Assembly (NCBI GenBank): GCA_905221605.1
Contig: CAJNDS010002213.1
Location: forward strand, 699,136 to 763,135
Direction of reading: 5' to 3'
DNA: 64,000 nt
Source of the DNA: Symbiodinium natans
Taxonomy: Eukaryota; Sar; Dinophyceae; Suessiales; Symbiodiniaceae
Positions 55,586 to 64,000 of the stretch are shown here, one piece after another. Position 1 is the stretch's first letter, and the number at the start of each line of letters is the position of its first letter. Below the pieces are notes generated by a model. It worked only from the letters and a program-made list of their open reading frames with translations. It did no database searches and had not been told where the DNA came from. The translations under genes were made by a program, and so were the position numbers.

Positions 55586-55609
55586 CTCTGCCCGCAGCAC
55601 CTCGAGCTC
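55586..55609 (-). CDS. Exon, ELEVLRAE
   Basis: Eight codons, acceptor gagag, GC donor. Coiled-coil composition. Confidence 0.5.
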
Positions 55610-55645
55610 CTCTCCCGGTGGGGAGCTTCGGTTGCAAGGCTTGGG

Positions 55646-55752
55646 GCTGAGGGTTTAGGGTTTAGGGTTTAGGGTTTAGGGTTTAGGGTTTAGGGTTTAG
55701 GGTTTAGGGTTTACGGTTTAGGGTTTAGGGTTTAGGGTTTAGGGTTTAGGGA
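55646..55752. repeat. TTTAGGG array
   Basis: About 15 copies. Confidence 0.95.
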
Positions 55753-56041
55753 TGCTTGGGGCTTAGGGTTTCGGTTTATGGGGATTTCGGGGCTTTGGGG
55801 GTGAGGGGGTTTTGGGGAGAGGGCTTTGGGGCTGAAAACCTAAACCCTGAACACCAACCCTAAACTCTAAACCCTAGCCGATCTCGGTGGGGGCTAGACC
55901 GACATAGAGGAGAGGAAGTCAAAAGAAGGCTCAGGGACTAGGGTTTAGGCTTAGGGTTTAGGGCTTTGGGTTTTGGGTTTCGGGTTTTGGGGCAGAAGTC
56001 GGGCTCAGAAATTCGAGCGTTTGGGGCCTTAGCCACGGCTC

Positions 56042-56099
56042 CTCGACTGTTGCGGCATCCGGACACTTGATGAGGCGCGCCTTCAAGGACCACAGCTCC
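56042..56099 (-). CDS. Exon, ELWSLKARLIKCPDAATVE
   Basis: Acceptor tttcag, GA donor. Helical; part of the coiled-coil gene. Confidence 0.6.
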
Positions 56100-56530
56100 C
56101 TGAAAACGCTCACGAAACCCTAAACCCTAAACCCTAAACCCTAAACCCTAAATCCTACACTAAACCCAACTTCTGAATCCCCCGTTGAATCGTGTTGGAT
56201 AGGCCGTTTCCCTAACCCAAAACGGCCCCTTGCGCCCAGCACGCCTGAAGCAAAACAAGTCGATAAGGAATTGATGCCGTGTCAAGCTGCTATGTTGAAT
56301 TTGCCCCCACCCTGAATGCAGGGTTGATGATTCTTAAATGAGCTTTTCGCCCGGGTTTTCTGTACTACCTTCCACTTTCCTTGCACCTTTGCCCGGGTCT
56401 GTGTTGAGACACAACCCAGGACTGTGGAGTGATTTAGGGTTTAGCAGACCCTAAACCCGAAACCCTAAACCCCATGGGACCACAGTGGAGTGTGGCCGAC
56501 CGGGCCAGAGATAGCGGAGCAAAAGGCCCG

Positions 56531-56536
56531 ACCCCC

Positions 56537-56567
<31 letters not shown>

Positions 56568-56572
56568 AAAAA
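56531..56572. repeat. Poly-C/poly-A tract
   Basis: About 27 C followed by 15 A. One of many long homopolymers in the window. Confidence 0.9.
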
Positions 56573-56913
56573 GGGCACGCACCCAAACAGCAAACCTGAG
56601 TCCCAGGGCAATGCTCTGGCAAATTGGGTTTAGGGGTTTCCGGTTTTGGGGTTTGGGTTTAGGGTTAGGGTTTAGGGTCTAGGCACAGTTCCGACTTTGA
56701 ATTAGAAAGTATGGCGTGGGGGGGACAGCTCTTGGGACATGTTCGGACAGGGAGTTGTTGGAGTTCAGGACCGTAATACACAAGGTTGCGTTTATTCCCA
56801 AGTGTGTTCTATTCAAAAAAACGAAACACGAAATACCCCCCAAACCCTAAACCCTAAACCCTAGACCCTCCTAAACCCTAAACCCTAGATGGATTCTCAT
56901 GGGCTCTGCAGGC

Positions 56914-56976
56914 CCTCATCGTGGCGACGCGTTGGTCTGCGAGCTGGCGGTAGGCTGACAGCTGCGAGAGCAGCTC
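56914..56976 (-). CDS. Exon, coiled-coil-like
   Basis: Twenty-one codons, ELLSQLSAYRQLADQRVATM then R, acceptor aagcag, GC donor. Clear third-position GC bias. Confidence 0.65.
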
Positions 56977-57432
56977 CTGCTTTCAGGGCTTAGGGGGGCA
57001 AGATCTGAGGGTTTAGGGTTTAGGGCCGAGGGTTGAGGCCTTTAGGGTTTAGGGTTTAGGGTTTAGGGCATCGGGTCTGGGGTTGAGGGCTTTCGGGTTT
57101 AGGGGCAGGCAGAAGCGCGCTTTGCGAGCGCGAGAATCAGTCTGCAGACCCAGACACCCGGAGCCCGCCCTAGGGTTTAGGGACTTTTGCTTTTCAGGCT
57201 TTTAGTGTTTAGGGCGTTTTAGGGTTTAGGGATGTTTGGGTTTTTTGGGGTTTAGGGTTTTTTGGGTTTAGGGCTTCTGGATATCTTCTGGACTGTGAAT
57301 CAACCCAGAAAAAACGTCGCACCCTAAAACCCAAAGGCCTGCATGGGAACCCCCCCCATAAACCCCCCAAAGAACCCCAGAGAAACCCTAAACCCTAACC
57401 CCTAAACCCTAAACCCTAACCCCTAAACCCTG

Positions 57433-57508
57433 AATTCGTCTCCTCCCGTAGGCTCTCCCGGGGGCTCCCTTTGTGGGGACTCCCGTGTGCACTTTCCCGA
57501 GCTGGCTC
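57433..57508 (-). CDS. Exon, Ser/Glu/Arg-rich
   Basis: Reads EPARESAHGSPHKGSPRESL then REETNS after acceptor ccttcag. Low-complexity, probably disordered. Confidence 0.5.
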
Positions 57509-57954
57509 CTGAAGGGATTTAGGGTTTTAGGGTTTAGGGTTTAGGGTTTAGGGTTCAGGGTTCAGGGTTTAGGGTTTAGGGTTTAGGGTTTAGGGGTTTA
57601 GGGTTTAGGGTTTAGGGTTTAGGGTTTAGGGTTTAGGGTTTAGGGGCTTGTAGGGGTCTCTCGGGCTGCTAGGACGTTATAGGGGCTGTTGGACTCTTTT
57701 AAGGGTTTGTGTTAGGGATTTCCAGGGGTTTTCGGAGTTTCTAACGCTTTTCGGGGGCTTTTTTAGGGGCTTTCTTGGGGTGCTGGTTTTGGGGTTTAGA
57801 CAGGGTTTAGAGGTTCAGGGTTTTTAGGGGAATTGGGGCTTTAGGGCTTCGGGTTTGGGCATTCTGTCCAGGTGCACGGGTGTTAGCTGCGCACAACGGC
57901 TTCCATAGGCTGGAGGTGGGCCGGCTTTTGTGGCAATGCCCCCTACCTGGGGTT

Positions 57955-58088
57955 TAGGGTTTAGGGTTTAGGGTTTAGGGTTTAGGGTTTAGGGTTTAGG
58001 GTTTAGGGTTTAGGGTTTAGGGGTCAGGGGTTAGGGGTTTAGGGTTTAGGGTTTAGGGTTTAGGGTTTAAGGTTTAGGGTTTAGGGCT
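57955..58088. repeat. TTTAGGG array
   Basis: About 18 copies. Confidence 0.95.
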
Positions 58089-58352
58089 TAGATTTTAGAA
58101 ATAGTTGAGCAGGGCAACATACGAAGCTGCTGGCCCCTCTGGTCCGCCAAAGAACTGCCGTGCAAAAACAAACCCCTAAACCCAAACAGCCCAACCCTGA
58201 ACCCTCACAAATTCCAAGACAACCCTGAGAAAACCCGGACAAAAGCCTTGGCCTTGTAAACCCGCGCAAGCCCTTCTAGGCACCATAAACTCCCTAAACC
58301 CCAAAACCCTAAACTCCCGAAACCCTCAACTCCCCAAGCTGCATGTTCGACA

Positions 58353-58432
58353 TTAACAGTCCTTAATAGGGATTGTAGTACCCCTATTATGATCCCCAAA
58401 AAGGACTGCTAGCATAAGGGGGAACACCCCAA
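58353..58432. mobile_element. Short foldback element, copy 6
   Basis: AACAGTCCTTAATAGGGATT and AAGGACTGCTAGCATAAGGG form the inverted pair, ending GGGGGAACACCCCAA. Confidence 0.6.
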
Positions 58433-58575
58433 CCTAAACCCCTAAATCCTAAACCCTAAACCCTAAACCCCTAAGCCCCTGAGCCCCTAAACCCCTAAAC
58501 CCCGAAACCCCTAAACCCCAAACGCCATACCCCAAACCCCAAACCCTAAACCCTAAACCACACCCTAAACCGCCC

Positions 58576-58646
58576 AAAGCAAGCCTGCGCAGGCCCCGCC
58601 GCCGGCCCCGGCAGCGTGCCGCCGCCGCCGGGTGCCCAAGGCATCT
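58576..58646 (-). CDS. Exon-like island, Gly/Pro/Ala-rich
   Basis: Minus frame reads QAAEMPWAPGGGGTLPGPAA. High GC makes other frames open as well. Confidence 0.35.
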
Positions 58647-58671
58647 CAGCGGCTTGCGGGCTTTGTTTAGG

Positions 58672-58785
58672 GCTTAAGGCTTAGGGCTTAGGGCTTAGGG
58701 CTTAGGGCTTACTTAGGGCTTACTTAGGGCTTAGGGCTTAGGGCTTAGGGCTTAGGGCTTAGGGCTTAGGGCTTAGGGCTGAGGG
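58672..58785. repeat. GGGCTTA array
   Basis: About 14 GGGCTTA units with CTTACTTA phase slips. Confidence 0.9.
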
Positions 58786-58807
58786 CTGAGGGCTGAGGGC
58801 TTAAGGC

Positions 58808-58839
<32 letters not shown>

Positions 58840-59149
58840 GTTTAGGGTTTAGGGTTTCAGGTTTAGGATTTAGTGCTTAGGGTTTAGGGCTTGGGGCCCA
58901 TTTTACAGGTAGCGCAGGATCTTGACTCTAGCTACACCCAAGCCCTAGAACCTTTGCCTTGACCCAAGCCCCACGCCCTAAACCCTGAGCTTTCACCTGA
59001 ACCACGGACGCTACCGATAACCGATCGACCCTGAACTTCAAACCCAAGCCCTTAACCCTTAACCCTAAACCCTAAACCCCAAACCTTAAACCTTAAACTC
59101 TAAACCCTAAACCCAAACCCTAAACCCCCAACCCCCCCCCCCCCTCCCT

Positions 59150-59245
59150 GACCTCGCTGGCGCTCGCTCTGTTCTGGGGCCGGAAGGGCCACCGCGGCCG
59201 CAGCGGGACCCCGAAGCGACCGGGCCGCTGCGCTAGCGCCGAGGC
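59150..59245 (-). CDS. Exon-like island, Ala-rich
   Basis: Minus frame reads GASAAARSLRGPAAAAVALP then APEQSERQ. Could be a targeting or disordered region. Confidence 0.4.
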
Positions 59246-59299
59246 CTCTCAGGAGACGTGCGAAAAAAAGTTCAGGGTGTGGGGTTTGGGGGTTAAGGG

Positions 59300-59455
59300 T
59301 TTTGGGTTTAGGGTTTGGGGGTTTGGGGGGTTGGGGGTTTGGGGGTTTGGGGGTTTGGGGGGTCTTGGGGGGTTTGGGGGGTTTGGGGGGTTTGGGGGGT
59401 TTGGGGGTTTGGGGGGTTTGGGGGTTTGGGGGGTTTGGGGGTTTTGGGGGTTTTA
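59300..59455. repeat. GGGGGGTTT-type array
   Basis: GGTTTGGGGG and GGGTTTGGGG units about 8-10 bp long; the Gly/Trp/Phe and Pro/Lys frames they create are artefacts. Confidence 0.88.
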
Positions 59456-60043
59456 GGTACAGTAAGGGTTTGGAGCGGCTGTACAGCCTGCTTAAACCGT
59501 GCCACGCAAACCCCGACACTCTCAGACCTCCAAAGCCCGATCCCCAAACACTGCCTAGCTAGGTCTTTCTTTCGGGCAAGTTACCCTAACCCCCCTACAA
59601 ACCCCAACCCCAAAAGCCCCGAAACCCCCTGTACCCCACCCCTACAGTGCCCTACAGCCCCCCGAACCCCTAAACCCTAATCGTGAAGTTCTAAACCCCA
59701 GAAACCCAACCCCAGACCCTTTAATTTATTCAATTTACGCTCAAACCCTAAGCCCTGAACCCCTAAACCCCCTAAGCCCCCTAAAACCCCTCGATCCCAA
59801 ACCCCGAACCCCTAAACTCCCTGAACCCCCAAATCGAGAGTCTTCAACCCTATCTAGCCCACTGAACCCTCAACCCCCCAAGCGCCTCAAAACCCCTCAG
59901 CGCCCAAAACCCTAAGCCCCTAAAACCCCTCAACGCCCTAAACCCTAAACCCTAAACCCTGAACCCTGAACCCTAAACCCTAAACCCTAAACCCTAAACT
60001 TCCCTAATGCCCCTAAACAAACAAAACAAAAAGGGGGGCGGGC

Positions 60044-60109
60044 CTCCGAGCGGAGGACCAAGCCCTCCCGGGAAGCCGCGTCGCGGAAGTGGCCATCCCA
60101 CAGCCCGCT
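60044..60109 (-). CDS. Exon, SGLWDGHFRDAASREGLVLR
   Basis: Twenty-two codons ending SE, acceptor gtggag, GC donor, phase 0. Downstream of the cold-shock exons and perhaps the same gene. Confidence 0.5.
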
Positions 60110-60123
60110 CTCCACATACCTAG

Positions 60124-60262
60124 TTAGGGTTTAGGGTTTAGGGTTTAGGGTTTAGGGTTTAGGGTTTAGGGTTTAGAGTTTAGGGTTTAGGGTTTAGGGT
60201 TTAGGGTTTAGGGTTTAGGGTTTAGGGTTTAGGGTTTAGGGTTTAGGGTTTAGGGTTTAGGG
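60124..60262. repeat. TTTAGGG array
   Basis: About 20 copies. Confidence 0.95.
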
Positions 60263-61469
60263 CGTAGGGCTTGGGGCTTAGGAGGCTTTAGGGTTTAGGT
60301 TTGGGTTTTCGGCTAAGGGGACTTTAGGGGTGCAAGGGCTTCGGGTTGGGAGTCGGAACTGGGAGGCTTAGGCTTTAGGATCTAGAACAAGGGGGTGGTA
60401 GGGTTTAGGGTTTGGGGAGATTTCGAGGGTGGGGGCGTGGAATCCGAACTCGAGGTTGGCATTGAGGGCTTAGATTTGGGGCTCTGTGCCGGGTTTAGGT
60501 GTTTTCGGGGGTCAGGATTGAGGGGGCTTTGGGGGGCTTTGAGGGGCTTTAGGGGCTTTCGGGGCTGTAGGGCGTATTTAGAGGCTATGCTGTTATGCTG
60601 GTTTTAGGTCAGGGTTTTGGTGCGGCTCTCTCGCTGAGGCATGCAATGTTGCGGTGCACGACTCGGTAAACCTAGTCAGACTACTCGGTCTTCAGGGCTT
60701 GGGGTTTGCGTGGGCACCCGACACCCTCAATTTTAACAAGGACGGCGTCCTAGGCAAAAACCAGGACCCAAAACACATTCTCCAGAGCACCCAAGGCACT
60801 TCTGGTGCTCCATGGCACCATGGTGGTTGGAGGGCGCGCAAGGGCGGCGGGTGTTCGGGTTTAGACTTAAGGTGAAGGGATCCCGAAACTGGTGGCTTAG
60901 GGTTGAGGATTTGGGGTAGGGGTGTGGGGAGTGCAGTACCGGTGTGTTCAACTTCTGCTGCGAGACTCAAGTCGATACTTCCCTCAGAACCCTAAAAGGA
61001 AAATGCTCGTGTTCCTGTAGACATGAAAACATAGCTCCTAAGGAGGCTATAAAAAGTCTTGCCAGACTTACTAGAGAACTCCCACCAGCTACCTCCATGT
61101 GAGTTCGACATCAGCAGCGAGCAGCGGCTGAGGACTAGGTCAAAATGCCTAATCCTAGAGCTTTCCTTGAAGGTTCATGGGTAGCTGTGGGTAGGGCTAA
61201 AGCTATAAGTACCTCAACTGCGGGCAGGTAGGAAAAAAAGGGGCTGTACCCACGACAAGACCTTCACGGCCCTAAGCCCCGAAGCCCTGACCCTCCACCC
61301 TCATTGGGCCCCAAATCTCTACCTTAATTTCTGAGTAAACCCTAAACCCTAAACCCTAAACCCTGCACCCTAAACCCAAAACCCAAAACCCTAAACCCTA
61401 AACCCTAAACCCTAAACCCTAAACCCTAAACCCTAAACCCAACCTGAAACTGAGCTCGGAGTGACCGCC

Positions 61470-61515
61470 CAGGCTCCCGGACCCCCTTGCCGGTCCAGAT
61501 GCCGCGCCGGGCCTC
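61470..61515 (-). CDS. Exon, EARRGIWTGKGVREPG
   Basis: After acceptor ttcgcag. Basic, glycine-rich; perhaps the region following the cold-shock domain. The 3' end is not fixed. Confidence 0.5.
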
Positions 61516-61904
61516 CTGCGAAGCAGCTGAGGAGTTTTGGGGTTTAGAGTTTAGGGTTTAGGGTTTAGGGTTTAGGGTTTAGGGTTTAGGGTTTTGGGTT
61601 TCGGGATTCGGGTGGTTGGTTCAGGGTTTAGGGGCTCAGCGTTTGAAGTTTAGAGGCATCTGCCTGCAGAAATCGCAGGTGCTCGCAGGGAACTCAATCA
61701 CACCAGGCGCCAATCCCAAACTCGCACACCCTCCTCCAGCTAGCTCACGGTTCAGGGTTTGGGCTAAAGGTTTGGGGGCTCAGGTCAGAGCAGAAGAGCG
61801 GGCCTAAGCCGGAACCTTTACGAGAAGGGACCTGGGGTTAAGTGCTGATGAGGCTGAAACCCTAAACCCTGAACCCTCAACCCCCACCCCTCTCCCAGCA
61901 CACA

Positions 61905-61970
61905 CGCTGCGGCTCCAGAAAGACTTCCTCCGCGCCGAGACCCTTGCCGTCGCTGTAGACATAGAAGGAG
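61905..61970 (-). CDS. Cold-shock exon 4
   Basis: Reads SFYVYSDGKGLGAEEVFLEP after acceptor aaccag. Last two strands of the OB fold. The donor may be GTCTTT inside this span. Confidence 0.75.
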
Positions 61971-63700
61971 CTGGTTTCGGCGTGGGGTCGGGGGCTTAAG
62001 CCCTAAACCCCTAGTTCTTTCAACTAGCGTTGAGCGGGGCGGTGGGGGGGCGGCCATCGCCTTTACCTTCCTCCTGCGGCAGAAATCGGCAACCTTAAAC
62101 CATGGGGTTCGGGGGTTTAGGGTTTAGGGTTTTAGGGGCTTTAGGGGTTTAAGGGCTTTCGAGTTTAGGGTTTAGGGTTTAGGGTCTAGGGTTTAGGGTT
62201 TAGGGGGTCGTAAGTACTAGGCCCTGTCGTAAGTACTAGGCCCTGGAGGAGTCCGAAGGGCTTGGGGCAGCCCGTCCCCCCCTGAGTCGACGAAGCCCAA
62301 ACCCACCCCACAAGTCTTCAAAGCCTCAGAACTTCCAGGAGAAATAAAAACAGATAGCATCTGCTGAGATATGAATCATAGTACTAACTGTGACTCTGAG
62401 GAAGAACAACAAGATAGACTGAAAATCATACACTCATAATCTAGCAACACAAACATATGCAACAGCATAACAACAAGATGATGGAGTAATATGACATAAT
62501 GATGCAGGGTGTGCCCCCAAGCAGGCCGGCCCCACACCCGCGCACCGCTGTAAAGAGCGGCGTGGCCCCTGACGTCCAGGATGTTGACGTAGACCCTGGC
62601 CAGTCTCACGGTTTCCGGGGCGCAGGGGTCTCGGTTTAGGCGCATAAGGATGGTATAAGGGGGGTATAAGGGTGGGTATAAAAGGGGGGGGTACAAAGGG
62701 GGGTATAAAAGAGGTGGTATAAACGGGAAGCATCAGGGGGGGTGTAAAGGGTATGAGGGCTTGAGGCTTTGGGGTCCTTACAGAAGCCTGCAGGGCTGTG
62801 TCGAGCAGTGCACTCCCCCCCCCCCCGCAGCTGTTGTTGATGTGAAAATGGGGCTCTGGGCTTACTGTAGAGCTTAGGAACTTCGGGAGGTCCTCCAGTT
62901 GTTCTTGAAAGCTTCCGGATGGTCCAACTCCTCATCTGGTCTGATCCAGCCAAACCTGGACGAAGGGTGTGCGGCCCAGCACCCAGGGGTCCCAAGCAAC
63001 TTCAGACCCCGGGTTTAAGGTTTTGGACTGAAGCCTGAGCCCCAACACCCCCCAAACACCCCAACAAGCCTTTGACCCGCATCACGGCTTGGGGTTCGGG
63101 CTCCGGGTCCAGGGTCCTTTTCTTGCAGAGAAGGCTGCTCTGGTGGCAGCACTCCCCTTCAAGAAGCACACCCAAAGCCCTCTACGTAGCTTCGGGCTTA
63201 GGGTTTGCGGTGTAGGGTTAAGGGCTTAGGGTGTAGCTCAAGGTTTAGGGAAACGGTAACCGAAACCCCAAACGTCTGAAGCATCTATGCCATCGCCACC
63301 CTTGAACCCTAAACCCTAAAACCCTAAAACCCTAAAACCCTAAAGCCCTAAAACCCTAAAACCCTAAAACCCTAAAGCCCTAAAGCCCTAAAACCCTAAA
63401 CCCTAGGCTTAACCAGCGGTTTTTGGGGAAGTCAAGGTCCAAGGTGAAAGCCTGATACCTGAACACAAAAGCAAGACCCCCATTGCCATAAGCGACCTCA
63501 AGCCTTTAGGGTTTACGGTCTGGGGTTTAGGGTTTGGGGTTTTGGGTTTGCGGCTTAGGGTTCAGGGTTTGGGGTTCAGGGTTTGGGGTTTAGGGTTTAG
63601 GGTTTAGGGTTTAGGGTTGAGAGCTTCGCCCCAAACCCTGAACAACCCAAAGCCCCGAACCCTTGACCGGGGCGCGGCACTTTCGCTTCCACTGAAGCAC
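61905..63700 (-). CDS. Cold-shock-domain protein (multi-exon gene)
   Basis: Four exons join into a cold-shock/OB-fold domain: VLQWKRK, then FGWIRPDEELDHPEAF (RNP1-like, equal to KGFGFI), then VYVNILDVRG (RNP2-like, equal to VFVH..D), then SFYVYSDGKGLGAEEV (the last strand, equal to V.F.VY.D..G.GAE.V). Family knowledge: cold-shock domains bind single-stranded RNA or DNA and are unusually abundant in dinoflagellates. An insertion (DEELDHPEAFKNN) separates the first strands. Donors are GT, GA and GC. The start codon and the 3' exons (perhaps 61470 and 60044) are not resolved. Confidence 0.75.
62542..62595 (-). CDS. Cold-shock exon 3
   Basis: Reads VYVNILDVRGHAALYSG; acceptor tggccag, GC donor. 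RNP2-like strand and the following loop. The frame stays open upstream (ETVRLAR) and downstream. Confidence 0.75.
62893..62955 (-). CDS. Cold-shock exon 2
   Basis: Reads FGWIRPDEELDHPEAFKNNW; acceptor gtccag, GA donor. RNP1-like strand. Confidence 0.8.
63301..63402. repeat. CCCTAAAA octamer array
   Basis: About 12 CCCTAAAA/CCCTAAAG units. Confidence 0.9.
63681..63700 (-). CDS. Cold-shock exon 1 (first strand)
   Basis: Reads VLQWKR plus two bases that complete Lys before FGWI; acceptor tggcgag, donor AA|GTGCCG. Equal to the G.V.W...KGFG strand. If the acceptor is right it is a 20-nt exon. Confidence 0.6.
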
Positions 63701-64000
63701 CTCGCCACGGGCTCACAGCGCCGAGCAGTGGACCCCAGGAGCGCAGGCTGTGGGCTTAGGGCTTCTCGGCTTGGGAATTGTGTGGGGCTTGGCTGTTTAG
63801 GGGCCCTTGAGGATCTTACTTTGGGGGGTTTAGAGCTTAGGGGTTCGGGGCTTAGGGTTTTTTTTGGGCTGAAGCCCGCGGAGCCCCTCTCCTTCGACTG
63901 GGAGGTTCCTGTTAGGGCTATCCTTGGAGAAGGCTGTAGCCAGAAACGTAAACTGGCCCCAAGAATCCCAAAGCCCCACACCCCTAACGGGCTCTTCGGG

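Larger units (their letters stand above)
35..63680. repeat. Telomere-like heptamer matrix filling introns and spacers
   Basis: Nearly all non-coding sequence is TTTAGGG or CCCTAAA, perfect in long runs and degenerate elsewhere (TTTGGGG, GGGCTTA, GGGTTGA, GGTTCAG and similar). Arrays are interrupted by unique islands of 30-110 bp, most of which read as minus-strand exons. Stretches over 300 bp with no listed gene (for example 2.4-3.2, 6.6-7.6, 11.9-12.8, 27.8-29.2, 46.0-47.1, 52.0-52.8 and 60.3-61.4 kb) contain this material and nothing else I can name. The arrays are internal and change orientation many times, so this is not a chromosome end. Confidence 0.9.

Noticed and set aside
2658-58432. 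CRISPR-like array from spaced repeats
   Set aside because: Repeats are heptamers or widely spaced palindromes, with no regular repeat-spacer structure; the genome is eukaryotic.
59302-59680. Gly/Trp/Phe-rich and Pro/Lys-rich frames
   Set aside because: Translations of G-rich telomere-like variants.
62376-62733. 100-codon frames beginning in Pro/Tyr-rich repeats
   Set aside because: Only the middle (62542-62595) is coding; the rest reads through GGTATAA-type repeats and unique intron.

Overview
The window reads as nuclear DNA of a photosynthetic dinoflagellate. Three hand-read signs support this: TTTAGGG/CCCTAAA-type heptamers fill almost all non-coding DNA; exons spliced by eye need GC and GA donors as often as GT, with acceptors mostly AG|G; and every recognisable gene lies on the minus strand, as in the one-way gene arrays of dinoflagellates. 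No long open frame belongs to a host gene. Host genes are chains of very small exons (mostly 25-75 nt) in introns made of perfect and degenerate telomere-like heptamers. I found the exons by reading the unique islands between repeat arrays and checking that codon phase and splice sites join into a known protein family; no alignment was run.

Layout by coordinate; genes read right to left. 1-3.4 kb: minus exons of unidentified product, perhaps the downstream neighbour or the C-terminus of the next gene. 3.8-18.2 kb: an ALBINO3/YidC/Oxa1-type membrane insertase, with 16 exons joining in one frame apart from one gap. Its introns hold an AT-rich tandem-repeat island (9.2-10.8 kb), a 260-bp foldback (10.85-11.1 kb) and a 1-kb TA-rich block (16.6-17.6 kb). 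19.4-29.4 kb: minus exons I cannot assign. 29.95-50.8 kb: a PP2C-family (PPM) protein phosphatase of about 20 exons with all its metal-binding motifs. 51-59.3 kb: exons of one or more lysine-rich or coiled-coil proteins, unidentified. 60-63.7 kb: a cold-shock-domain protein.

Inside one PP2C intron (32,702-41,502) sits a 7.67-kb retroelement at 33,159-40,827, on the same strand as its host gene. It is bounded by 435-bp direct repeats that differ at about four positions and lie in a (CA)n microsatellite. It encodes two uncharacterised ORFs, then a GIY-YIG endonuclease, a CxC linker and a reverse transcriptase. Endonuclease before RT, CxC linker, pseudo-LTRs and microsatellite target together match the N-terminal-endonuclease Penelope-like elements (Naiad/Chlamys group) and not canonical Penelope or LTR elements. 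ORF2 and the endonuclease ORF share a frame and are separated only by UGA-CUA, a known readthrough context. The RT reading frame is broken by three shifts.

Several small palindromic elements (MITE-like) and homogenised variant-heptamer arrays lie in the same introns. Open frames made of heptamers or microsatellites, of which there are many, are not genes and are left out.
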